From Ornithinimicrobium faecis (lineage in GTDB: Bacteria; Actinomycetota; Actinomycetes; Actinomycetales; Dermatophilaceae): DNA of 64,000 bases. The notes beneath the pieces are model-generated. The model had not been told where the DNA came from and did not search any database. It saw only the letters and a program-made list of their open reading frames with translations. A program made the position numbers and the translations under genes. The DNA is taken from positions 3,596,001-3,660,000 of the forward strand of contig NZ_CP099489.1 in the NCBI RefSeq assembly GCF_023923225.1, given 5' to 3'. Below are positions 48,567-56,028 of this stretch, in pieces; positions within the stretch are counted from its first letter, which is position 1, and every line of letters starts with the position of its first letter.

Positions 48567-49775
48567 ATGGAGCACCTCTTCCTCGATCTCGCAGACCCGA
48601 CCTTTGACGTCACCGGCCCCGACGTGATCAACGCGCGGGAGCAGTCGTGGTGGGCACGCAGCAGCTATGGGCACGCCGTCCTGCGCCACGCCGAGGTGAC
48701 CGCCCTGCTGAAGGATCGCCGCTTCCAGCAGGGCAACGCCCAGTGGCCGGCCCAGAATGGCGTCCACTCCGGGCTGTTCAGCGACTGGTGGCACAAGGTG
48801 CTCCTCTCCCTCGAGGGCGAGGACCACCTGCGGATGCGCCGGCTGCTCAACCCCGCCTTCAAGCAGGGCGCCATCGCGGCCATGGTCCCCTCGTTCACGC
48901 AGCTCGCGCACGAGCTGGTCGACAACTTCAGCGAGCGCGGGTCCGTGGAGTTCATCAAGGAGTTCGCCGAGCCCTATGCCTCGCGCATCCTGTGTCGCCT
49001 GGTCGGGCTGCCGGAGAGCGAGTGGGCGCAGGTCGCGCACTGGGCCGACGATCTGGGCAAGTGCTTCGGGGTGCGGATCAAGGAGGACCTGCCACGGATC
49101 GAGGCCGCGCTCGAGGGGCTCTATGGCTATTGCGACACGGTCGTCCAGGACCGCACCGCCAACCCGCGCGATGACCTGGTCTCCGACCTGGTGCGCAACC
49201 AGCAGGAGGGCAAGCTCTCGTCCGCGGAGCTGTCGGTCGCGCTGGTCTTCCTGATCTTCGCCGGCATGGAGACCACTCGCAACCAGCTGGGGCTGGCCCT
49301 GCAGACCCTGTTCGCCCACCCCGGGCAGTGGGAGTTGCTCGCGGCTGACCCCAGCCTGGGTCGCAACGCCGTCGAGGAGGTGATGCGCGTCAACCCGACG
49401 GTCACCTGGATCACCCGGGAGGCCATCGAGGACGTCCACCTCAACGACGAGCTGCACCTCAAGGCGGGCGACATCGTGCAGGTGCTCTCCCACAGCGCCG
49501 GCACCGACCCACGCGCCCAGCCCGACCCGACGTTCGACATCACCGTCGAGCACCCGATGCACATGGGTTTCGGCGGCGGCGTGCACCACTGCCTGGGGCA
49601 CTGGGTTGCCCGGATGGACATGGCGGTCGCCCTGCCGGTCCTGGCTGCCCGGATGCCGGATGCGCGCGCGGACGGGCCCGGCAACTGGCTGCCGGTCTCC
49701 GGCAACACCGGCGCGATCACCTTCCCGATCTCGTTCACCCCGACGCCCCGGGTCGGTGCTGCCAGCCGTGGATGA
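48567..49775 (+). CDS. Cytochrome P450
   Basis: 402 residues, soluble bacterial type. EDHLRMRRLLNPAF (C-helix), the I-helix segment FAGMETTRNQLG in which the acid-alcohol pair is E-T-T, EEVMRVNP (ExxR region, K-helix) and FGGGVHHCLGHWVARMDM with the heme-ligand Cys. No ferredoxin gene is adjacent. Substrate unknown. The next gene overlaps its end. Confidence 0.95.
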   Translation: MEHLFLDLADPTFDVTGPDVINAREQSWWARSSYGHAVLRHAEVTALLKDRRFQQGNAQWPAQNGVHSGLFSDWWHKVLLSLEGEDHLRMRRLLNPAFKQGAIAAMVPSFTQLAHELVDNFSERGSVEFIKEFAEPYASRILCRLVGLPESEWAQVAHWADDLGKCFGVRIKEDLPRIEAALEGLYGYCDTVVQDRTANPRDDLVSDLVRNQQEGKLSSAELSVALVFLIFAGMETTRNQLGLALQTLFAHPGQWELLAADPSLGRNAVEEVMRVNPTVTWITREAIEDVHLNDELHLKAGDIVQVLSHSAGTDPRAQPDPTFDITVEHPMHMGFGGGVHHCLGHWVARMDMAVALPVLAARMPDARADGPGNWLPVSGNTGAITFPISFTPTPRVGAASRG

Positions 49776-50190
49776 CCACGAGTTCGACGACCTGATCCTG
49801 CACACCCCGGAGGAGCAGTTGGCACTGTTGCAGGAACTGCGCCCCCGTATGTCGAGGCTCGAGTTTGTCTTCCACGACGGCGATGCGGGGCACCCGTTGG
49901 TCGACAGACTGCGGGACCTGGGTCCCGAGCGGATCGAGGGCGTGGGTCCTCGCCCGGGTTACCAGCGGGCCGAGCCGAAGGCGGTGCTTCACCGCTACGC
50001 CTATGACCGGTCCATCATCGCTGCCCTGCGCGACCTCGGTGGGCTGTTCACCTGGGTGCTTCATCCCTATGGTGACTCGGTCGAGCTGACCAGCCTGGAC
50101 ACCGTCGACCTGGCGATCTATGACGCCCGTGGGCGACTGTTCTTCTACACCGTCACCCACGAGGGGCTGATCTTCGTCCGCGATATCTGA
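49756..50190 (+). CDS. Hypothetical protein
   Basis: About 144 residues with no family recognised: an acidic, helical N-terminus (DDHEFDDLILHTPEEQLALL), then mixed alpha/beta with LHPYGDSVELTSLDTVDLA and the C-terminus HEGLIFVRDI. The start may be GTG 49756 or GTG 49768; both overlap the P450 stop. Size and composition are compatible with an immunity-type protein, but that is a guess. Its last 24 coding bases recur exactly 476 bp downstream, after the PH-domain gene. Confidence 0.6.
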   Translation: MLPAVDDHEFDDLILHTPEEQLALLQELRPRMSRLEFVFHDGDAGHPLVDRLRDLGPERIEGVGPRPGYQRAEPKAVLHRYAYDRSIIAALRDLGGLFTWVLHPYGDSVELTSLDTVDLAIYDARGRLFFYTVTHEGLIFVRDI

Positions 50191-50194
50191 CGCG

Positions 50195-50200
50195 TACTGT
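50195..50200 (+). promoter_or_regulatory. -10 box (TACTGT), leaderless
   Basis: TACTGT lies exactly 7 nt before ATG 50208, inside the low-GC segment, so the PH gene carries its own promoter. Confidence 0.5.
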
Positions 50201-50207
50201 GCGCTGC

Positions 50208-50633
50208 ATGGGAATCTTTCAGGGCCTGGCCGGGAACATGCAGCAAATCAGCGAACAGGAAGCACACGGCGAGTACGGCCAGTGGTTGCTGGAGCACGAG
50301 CAGATCCAATCTGCCTACAAGATGCTCCGCGACGGTTTCTGCATCACCAATCACCGCATCATCACGCTCGATCGTCAGGGCGCGACCGGCAAGAAGGCAC
50401 GCGTCCGTTCGATCGCGCTTCACGCGATCGTTGATGTGACAGCTGAGACGGCAGGCACGATGGACGACTCCGAGATCACACTCACCTACATCACAACGCC
50501 CCGCCTGCGAGCCAACGTGGTGGAGTACTCGAGTTACACCTTCGAGTTTCCGCGGAATTTCGATGTTGCGGCGCTCTACCGCTATTTCATGGCCGTCGCG
50601 ATGGGCAATGTCGCCAAACTCAACGAGAGTTGA
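50208..50633 (+). CDS. Bacterial PH-domain protein (low GC)
   Basis: 141 residues. ISEQEAHGEYGQWLLEHEQI, then a beta sandwich: AYKMLRDGFCITNHRIITLD, ITLTYITTP, SSYTFEFP and a last amphipathic helix DVAALYRYFMAV. This matches the small prokaryotic PH domain group seen as single-domain proteins. Its GC (about 59%) and flanking direct repeats mark it as a recent arrival. Function unknown; homologues are often scattered accessory genes. Confidence 0.75.
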   Translation: MGIFQGLAGNMQQISEQEAHGEYGQWLLEHEQIQSAYKMLRDGFCITNHRIITLDRQGATGKKARVRSIALHAIVDVTAETAGTMDDSEITLTYITTPRLRANVVEYSSYTFEFPRNFDVAALYRYFMAVAMGNVAKLNES

Positions 50634-50683
50634 GTCGAGGGGCTGATCTTCGTCCGCGACACCTGCCCCTCTGCATACCCCGT

Positions 50684-50777
50684 GCAGCCAAACAGGCAAC
50701 GTGACGACCCCCGCCGGGGCGCAGCGCGCTGACCAGCGCCGATGCAGATGCCCGCGCGACGTCGCCTGTCTGAATGC
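50684..50777. repeat. 94 bp intergenic element with inverted ends, copy B
   Basis: Same length as 20294-20387, starting GCAGCCAAACAGGCAACGTG and ending GACGTCGCCTGTCTGAATGC. The two copies agree at about 54 of 94 positions without gaps, with the best match in the ends and at CTGACCAGC. The end CCTGTCTGAATGC is the exact complement of the start of copy A. Confidence 0.6.
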
Positions 50778-50829
50778 ACAGTCGAGTGCTGATCAGGGTG
50801 CGCCGAGCAAGCGCCGACCGAGCGGCCGA

Positions 50830-51024
50830 TCAGACGAAACGGCTGGCCACGAACAGCAGGACGCCGAGCAGGAACGCCGGGGTCGCGAGCCGGAAGCGCA
50901 GCCGACGCTGTCGCTCGGCGACCGCCGGAGCGTCGCCAGCAGAGGACAGCCGTGCGGCCATGCCCGCGGCAGCGACACCCACCAGCAGGAAGACGACGGC
51001 CAGGACCGTCAGCACGATGCCCAT
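50830..51024 (-). CDS. Small two-helix membrane protein
   Basis: 64 residues: helix one TVLAVVFLLVGVAAAGMAAR, a charged loop (ERQRRLRFR) and helix two ATPAFLLGVLLFVASRFV. Begins 2 bp after the ilvE stop, so it is the last gene of that operon. No family recognised; the composition looks genuinely coding. Confidence 0.65.
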   Translation of the reverse strand: MGIVLTVLAVVFLLVGVAAAGMAARLSSAGDAPAVAERQRRLRFRLATPAFLLGVLLFVASRFV

Positions 51025-51026
51025 GC

Positions 51027-52121
51027 TCAGACCAGCCGGTGCATCCAGCCGTGGGTGTCCTCGGCGCGGCCATACTGGATGTCCAGCAGAGCACTGCGCA
51101 GGTCCCCGGCGATGTCACCGCCGGTCATGGAGACCTCGCCACCGCGCCACTTCAGGGTGCCGACCGGCACGATGACCGCTGCGGTGCCGCACGCGAACAC
51201 CTCGACCAGGTCACCGCTCTGCGCGTCCGCACGCCACTCGTCGATCGAATAGCGACGCTCCACCACCTCGTGGCCGCGCTCCCGAGCCAGCTCGATCAGG
51301 CAGGAGCGGGTGACGCCCTCCAGGATCGTGCCGCTGAGCTCGGGCGTGACGATGGTGCCGTCCTTGTAGGCGAAGAACAGGTTCATCCCGCCCAGCTCCT
51401 CGACCCACTTCTTCTCGACCGCGTCGAGGAAGGCCACCTGGTCGCAGCCGTTGTCGATGCCCTCGGCCTGGGCCGACAGCGAGGCGCCATAGTTGCCGCC
51501 GCACTTGGCGGTCCCGGTCCCGCCCGGGGCTGCGCGGGCGAAGTCCTCGGACAGCCAGATGTTCACCGGCTTCAGACCACCGGGGAAATAGGCACCGGCC
51601 GGCGAGGCAATCACGCTGTAGAGCGCCCGGTTGGACGGCCGCACGCCAAGGGCCTGCTCGGTGGCGATCATGAAGGGCCGCAGATAGAGGCTGACCTCGC
51701 CCAGGGACTGGTCAGGCACCCACCGCTGGTCCAGGTCCACGAGCGCACGCAACGACTCCACGAACAGCTCCTCGGGCAGCTCGGGCAGCGCCAGCCGCCG
51801 GGCACTCTGCGCGAACCGCGCGGCATTGACCTCGGGACGGAACGTCCAGATCGACCCGTCCTCGTGGCGATAGGCCTTCATCCCCTCAAAGATCTCCTGG
51901 CCATAGTGGAAGACCGAGGCAGCCGGCTCCAGCGGGATCGGACCGTAGGCTGTGACCCGCGGGTTGTCCCACCCACCGTCCCTGCTCCAGTCGACCATCA
52001 CCATGTGGTCGGTGAACTTCGCGCCGAAGGCCGGGTTGGCCAGCAGCTCGGCCACCTGCTCATCGGTCGCGGGGTCGGGCCGCTGCTCGACGGTGAAGGT
52101 CGGGGCGGTCTGCGTGGTCAT
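51027..52121 (-). CDS. ilvE: Branched-chain amino acid aminotransferase
   Basis: 364 residues, PLP fold type IV. FHYGQEIFEGMKAYRHEDG, FRPEVNAARFAQSARRLALP, GTGTAKCGGNYGASL with the PLP Lys, and EELGGMNLFFAYKDG are classic IlvE blocks. Interconverts Val/Leu/Ile with their 2-oxo acids. AGGAGG precedes ATG 52121. Follows the KARI-like gene by 47 bp. Confidence 0.97.
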   Translation of the reverse strand: MTTQTAPTFTVEQRPDPATDEQVAELLANPAFGAKFTDHMVMVDWSRDGGWDNPRVTAYGPIPLEPAASVFHYGQEIFEGMKAYRHEDGSIWTFRPEVNAARFAQSARRLALPELPEELFVESLRALVDLDQRWVPDQSLGEVSLYLRPFMIATEQALGVRPSNRALYSVIASPAGAYFPGGLKPVNIWLSEDFARAAPGGTGTAKCGGNYGASLSAQAEGIDNGCDQVAFLDAVEKKWVEELGGMNLFFAYKDGTIVTPELSGTILEGVTRSCLIELARERGHEVVERRYSIDEWRADAQSGDLVEVFACGTAAVIVPVGTLKWRGGEVSMTGGDIAGDLRSALLDIQYGRAEDTHGWMHRLV

Positions 52122-52168
52122 GCGTCCTCCTGGGCCAGCGTCATTGCGTCAGGACCCAAGTTACCCGC

Positions 52169-53032
52169 TCAGCGGATCCAACTCATCAACGCCCGCACCC
52201 GTCGCCCCACCTGCTCGATCGGGTGGGCGGCGCGGGCCACGGCTCGGCGGCTCTCCAGCTCGGCGGCATGCCGGTCGGGCACCTGCTCCGTGCCAAAGCC
52301 AGCGGTCCACGCCGTGTCGATCCGCTGCTTGAGCTCGTGCAGGGTGAGCAGGTAGGCGACTTCTTCGGACGTGCCCCGCTCCACGAGACGATCAAACCCG
52401 TCCTCCACCAGCCGCTGGACGGCCAGGTGGACTGCCTCCTCGGCATACGACCCTGCCTCGGCGAGCTCGGCGGCACTGGTGACCAGGGCACCGGAGCGCA
52501 GGGACCCCAGGGCCTGACTGTATGCCGTGAGCACCGGCCAGGCGACAGAGGTCGCGTCGGTCTCCACCGCCACCAGGCAGGGGACCCCGCGGCCGTCCAG
52601 GTATTCACCACGCAGCCGGTCCGGGCCGCCGATCCCCTGCAGCACAACGAGATCCACCCCTTCTGGGGCCGTGACCTCTCTGGCATGGACCGGCTCCGGC
52701 CCGGTCACGAGGATCATGTCGCCGGGCTCGAGTCCCGCCGTCAGGAGCTGCTGCAGGGTGGTCTGATCGGTCGAGTCATCGGTGGGCAGCACGACGATGT
52801 CGGCCTGCCGGACAGCATCCTGCGGGCTCACCACGAGCAGCCCCTCGACCTCGGCGCGGGCGGCGGCACGACTCTCAGCGGGCACACCGACGCGGACGTC
52901 AACTCCGCTGTCGCGCAGGTTGAGAGCGTGCCCCGAGGCAATCGGTCCGAAGCCGAGGACCGCCACCTGTCGGTCCTGCAGCAGCGTCAGGTCGGCCGAG
53001 TCCGGCTCGAGCAGTCTGGCCTGCGAAGTCAC
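52169..53032 (-). CDS. Degenerate ketol-acid reductoisomerase-like protein
   Basis: 287 residues, against about 330 for IlvC. The N-domain keeps the KARI shape: VAVLGFGPIASGHALNLRDS (cf. GYGSQGHAHALNLRDS). GRGVPCLVAVETDAT aligns with the KARI GRGVPCLIAVHQDAS region. In the helical domain the metal-binding Asp of TDLFGEQ is lost (EAGSYAEEA) and the Glu before LHELK is replaced (AYLLTLHELKQ). It probably cannot do normal KARI chemistry. It lies between SixA and ilvE, so a branched-chain or NAD(P)-linked regulatory role is possible. Confidence 0.7.
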   Translation of the reverse strand: MTSQARLLEPDSADLTLLQDRQVAVLGFGPIASGHALNLRDSGVDVRVGVPAESRAAARAEVEGLLVVSPQDAVRQADIVVLPTDDSTDQTTLQQLLTAGLEPGDMILVTGPEPVHAREVTAPEGVDLVVLQGIGGPDRLRGEYLDGRGVPCLVAVETDATSVAWPVLTAYSQALGSLRSGALVTSAAELAEAGSYAEEAVHLAVQRLVEDGFDRLVERGTSEEVAYLLTLHELKQRIDTAWTAGFGTEQVPDRHAAELESRRAVARAAHPIEQVGRRVRALMSWIR

Positions 53033-53571
53033 TGCTCACTCTCCGCACCGCGCCACCGGTGGACACCCACCAGCCGGGCCGACTCAGCGGCGAGCGCGGC
53101 CCAGGTGCCCTCGACCTCGAGCTCGAGTCCGACGCCGGTCGGCATCCCCTCCTGCAACGTGGCGAGTGCGGCCTCGTCTGAGGTCTCTGGATCAGCCAAA
53201 CCGTCTCCGAGAGAGGGGATCCCGGGTGCATGCCCCACGACCATCACGGTGCGGGCGTCCTCGGGCGCCTCGCGAATGACCTCAAGGATCTCCTCGGGAT
53301 AGGCGTTGTAGATGCGCCGGTCGCTCCAGACCTCGACGTCGCGCAGGTGGCCGCCCTCGGCGATCTCCTGCCAGGTCTGCTGAGCGCGGGTCGCGGTCGA
53401 GCAGAGCACCAGGTGTGGCACCAGATCGTGCTCGACGATCCAGGCTCCCCCGGCCCTGGCGTCTCCCACCCCGCGGGGCAGCAGCTCCCGGTCGTGGTCG
53501 ACCTTGCCCGGCACCTGCTCGGTCTTGGCGTGCCGCACCAGCACCAGCCGGCGGGTTTCCTGCAGCGTCAT
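53029..53571 (-). CDS. SixA-type histidine phosphatase
   Basis: 180 residues. LVLVRHAKTEQ is the RHG/RHA catalytic motif, CSTATRAQQTW the second Arg region, and VVGHAPGIPSLG the second His. SixA relatives remove phosphate from His residues of phosphorelay proteins or act on small molecules. Overlaps both neighbours by 4 bp (ATGA). Confidence 0.9.
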   Translation of the reverse strand: MTLQETRRLVLVRHAKTEQVPGKVDHDRELLPRGVGDARAGGAWIVEHDLVPHLVLCSTATRAQQTWQEIAEGGHLRDVEVWSDRRIYNAYPEEILEVIREAPEDARTVMVVGHAPGIPSLGDGLADPETSDEAALATLQEGMPTGVGLELEVEGTWAALAAESARLVGVHRWRGAESEQ

Positions 53572-54497
53572 GCCTGCTCCTCTCCGGTGGCCACGACGTG
53601 CTTGAGCTCGCCCGTGCTCAGGTAGTGCTCGATCTGGGTCTGGACATAGCGCGCCTGGCGCGAGGGGAAGACCGAGGTGCCGCCGGCCACGTGCGGGCTG
53701 ATCAGCACCCCGGGTGTGCGCCACAGCGGGTGATCCTCGGGCAGGGGCTCGGGGTCGGTGACGTCGAGGGCAGCCCGCAGCCGACCCGAGGCGCACTCGG
53801 CGATCAGTGCCTCGGTGTCCACCAGCGGTCCCCGGCCGACATTGACGACGAGGGCGTTGTCCGGCAGCAGCGCCAGCTCCGCGGCGCCGATCATGCCGCG
53901 CGTCGCCTCGCTCAGCGGCACGGCCAGCACCACCATGTCGTGCTCGGCGAGCAGGGCCGGCAGGTCGCTGACCGAGTGCACGCTGTCCACGAACTCGTCG
54001 CCGTCGCGGGCCCGGCTCGCGACGGCGGTGACGCTGGTCTCGCAGGCGAGCAGCCGGGCAGCCAGAGCTCGCCCGATGCCGCCATAGCCCACCACGAGCA
54101 CCCGCTGGTCGGCCAGCGCCCGGCGCTCCTGCAGCTCCACCCAGCGGCCCTCGTCCTGGGCGCGCACGAAGGTCGGCAGGTCACGTTGCGCGGCGAGCAG
54201 CAGCGTCAGGGCCATCTCCGCGGTCGCGGTGTCGTGGACACCGACCGCGTTGGCCATGCTGACGCCGGGTGGCAGGAAGCGCACGGCGTGCTCATAGCCA
54301 GCCGTCGACAGAATCACCGCCCGCAGCTTGGGCAACTCACCCAGACGCGTGATGAAAGGTGAGTTGAACGGCGGGACAACCACCACCTCGATGTCGTCGC
54401 GCGGCGGTTCGGACGCGACGTCCCACGTCACGATCTCCACCCCCTCGACAGGCTCGACGAGGGAGGCGATGACCGGCGGCACGCTGATGACTGGCAC
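53568..54497 (-). CDS. D-isomer-specific 2-hydroxyacid dehydrogenase
   Basis: 309 residues. NAD-binding VLVVGYGGIGRALAARL; catalytic Arg in NVGRGPLVDTEAL, Glu in DVTDPEPLPEDHPL and His in LISPHVAGGTSVF. Interconverts a 2-oxo acid and a D-2-hydroxy acid. First gene of the operon ending in ilvE, so branched-chain 2-oxo acids are plausible substrates. GTG 54497 follows TAGCGT by 6 nt. Confidence 0.93.
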   Translation of the reverse strand: MPVISVPPVIASLVEPVEGVEIVTWDVASEPPRDDIEVVVVPPFNSPFITRLGELPKLRAVILSTAGYEHAVRFLPPGVSMANAVGVHDTATAEMALTLLLAAQRDLPTFVRAQDEGRWVELQERRALADQRVLVVGYGGIGRALAARLLACETSVTAVASRARDGDEFVDSVHSVSDLPALLAEHDMVVLAVPLSEATRGMIGAAELALLPDNALVVNVGRGPLVDTEALIAECASGRLRAALDVTDPEPLPEDHPLWRTPGVLISPHVAGGTSVFPSRQARYVQTQIEHYLSTGELKHVVATGEEQA

Positions 54498-54503
54498 ACC
54501 GCC

Positions 54504-54509
54504 ACGCTA
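54504..54509 (-). promoter_or_regulatory. -10 box (TAGCGT), leaderless
   Basis: Minus-strand TAGCGT, 6 nt before GTG 54497; drives the dehydrogenase-SixA-KARI-like-ilvE genes. Confidence 0.5.
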
Positions 54510-54562
54510 TCGAAAGGCGTCACGGGCCGTCCCGTCGCCCGCGGTCGTGACAGGCTGGGCAG

Positions 54563-55762
54563 ATGCGAGGGCACCTGGTCGCCACGGTCGCGCTCGGCGT
54601 GGCGCTCCTCGCTGGCTGCTCCGAGGATCGTGTGCCGACGGGGGCTGACCCGTCCAACGGCTCCACCGGCACCGGCCCGTCCGACCGCTCCACCGGCCCC
54701 GGCCCGGACGAGTCGGTCGCGACGGTGGCCACCGGCTTCGAGGTCCCGTGGGGTCTGGTGCCGCTGGACGACGGGAGCCTGCTGGTCGGCGAGCGGGAAA
54801 CGGCCCAGGTCTTCCGTGTTGTGCCGGGGTCAGATCCGAGCCTGCTCACCACTGTGCCGGGCGTCGCGCCCGATGGGGAGGGCGGACTGCTCGGGCTCGC
54901 GGTGCCCGACGACTCCGCGTGGCACGACGGGGAGCCGGCTCCGTTCTTTGCCTATGCCACGACCGACACCGACAACCGCGTTCTGCGGGTCGAACCCGGC
55001 GACGGTTCAGAGCCGGCCGTGGAGGTCGTCCTCGACGGGATCCCCAAGGCGGGCAACCACAACGGAGGCCGCATCGCGTTCGGACCGGACGGATATCTCT
55101 ATGTCACAACGGGTGACGCCTCGGACGGCGCGAGCGCCCAGGACCCCGACTCCCTGGCTGGCAAGATCCTGCGGATCACGGCCGAGGGGGCACCCGCACC
55201 TGACAATCCGGACCCGGGCTCCCCCGTGCTGTCCCTCGGCCACCGCAATGTTCAGGGCCTGGACTGGGACTCCTCAGGTCGGTTGTGGGCCAGCGAGTTC
55301 GGGCAGAACGCGCTCGACGAGGTCAACCTGATCCAGCCCGGTGGCAACTACGGGTGGCCACAGGTGGAGGGCCCCGGCGGCGAGCCGGAGTTCATCGACC
55401 CGGTCGTCAGCTGGCCCACGCAGGATGCCTCACCCTCGGGTCTGGCGGTGGGCGCTGACGGGGCGCTCTATGTGGCCGCGCTCCGCGGCGAGTCCCTGTG
55501 GCGGGTGCCGCTCACCGACGCAGACACGGGCACGGACGCGGGCACCGGCACCGGCACCGCCACTGGCACGGACCCCGGCTCCGTGACCGTCGGCGAGCCG
55601 GAGCGTCTGTATGAGGGAGAGTTCGGACGCCAGCGCAGCGTCGTCACGGGCCCGGACGGCGAGCTGTGGGTGCTGACCAGCAACACCTTCCGCGGCGACC
55701 CCGCGCCCGACGACGACCGGCTGCTGCGCCTCGATCCAGCCGCACAGGCCGGGAGCCCATGA
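54563..55762 (+). CDS. PQQ-type sugar dehydrogenase (GSDH family) lipoprotein
   Basis: 399 residues. Lipobox LLAGC, a Thr/Gly/Pro linker to about residue 50, then a six-blade propeller: FEVPWGLVPLDDGSLLVGER, GEGGLLGLAVP, NHNGGRIAFGPDGYLYVTTGD (catalytic His region), LGHRNVQGLDWD and FGQNALDEVNLI. A DTGTDAGTGTGTATGT repeat interrupts a late blade. Oxidises sugars or aldoses outside the cell if PQQ-loaded. Confidence 0.9.
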   Translation: MRGHLVATVALGVALLAGCSEDRVPTGADPSNGSTGTGPSDRSTGPGPDESVATVATGFEVPWGLVPLDDGSLLVGERETAQVFRVVPGSDPSLLTTVPGVAPDGEGGLLGLAVPDDSAWHDGEPAPFFAYATTDTDNRVLRVEPGDGSEPAVEVVLDGIPKAGNHNGGRIAFGPDGYLYVTTGDASDGASAQDPDSLAGKILRITAEGAPAPDNPDPGSPVLSLGHRNVQGLDWDSSGRLWASEFGQNALDEVNLIQPGGNYGWPQVEGPGGEPEFIDPVVSWPTQDASPSGLAVGADGALYVAALRGESLWRVPLTDADTGTDAGTGTGTATGTDPGSVTVGEPERLYEGEFGRQRSVVTGPDGELWVLTSNTFRGDPAPDDDRLLRLDPAAQAGSP

Positions 55763-55933
55763 AAACGCGCGCCAGCCTGGCACCCTGACACGGCCCACGC
55801 CGATGAGTCCACACGTCCGGAGGGGTCTCTCCTTCATCAGCACGACCAGCACCTCACGAAGAGGCCTACCTCTGCTTCGATACAGAGTGTATTGACGCAG
55901 CGCACGTCACCAGGTCGGGCGTGAGCCGTGCTC

Positions 55934-55977
55934 GTGAGTGCGGGCAGCGACCCCCCAGGGGCGCTGACCGCACTCAC
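55934..55977. terminator. Long hairpin before the gatB end
   Basis: GTGAGTGCGG (55934-55943) pairs fully with CCGCACTCAC (55968-55977); after one mismatch CAGCG pairs with CGCTG, leaving a C/G-rich loop. It lies 51 bp past the gatB stop and 171 bp past the sugar dehydrogenase stop, so it could end both. The remaining 170 bp (55763-55933) hold no gene; ATACA-GAG-TGTAT near 55880 is the only other dyad seen. Confidence 0.6.
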
Positions 55978-56028
55978 CAGGGCGCGCGAAGGTGGGGACG
56001 GGGCTCAGGAGCTCCCCAACCGCTCACC

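Larger units (their letters stand above)
50160..50659. repeat. Segment bounded by 24 bp direct repeats from the upstream gene end
   Basis: CGAGGGGCTGATCTTCGTCC plus GCGA occurs at 50160-50183 and 50636-50659 with no mismatch. The enclosed DNA holds only the PH-domain gene, with GC about 59% by hand count against about 68-70% around it. Confidence 0.75.
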
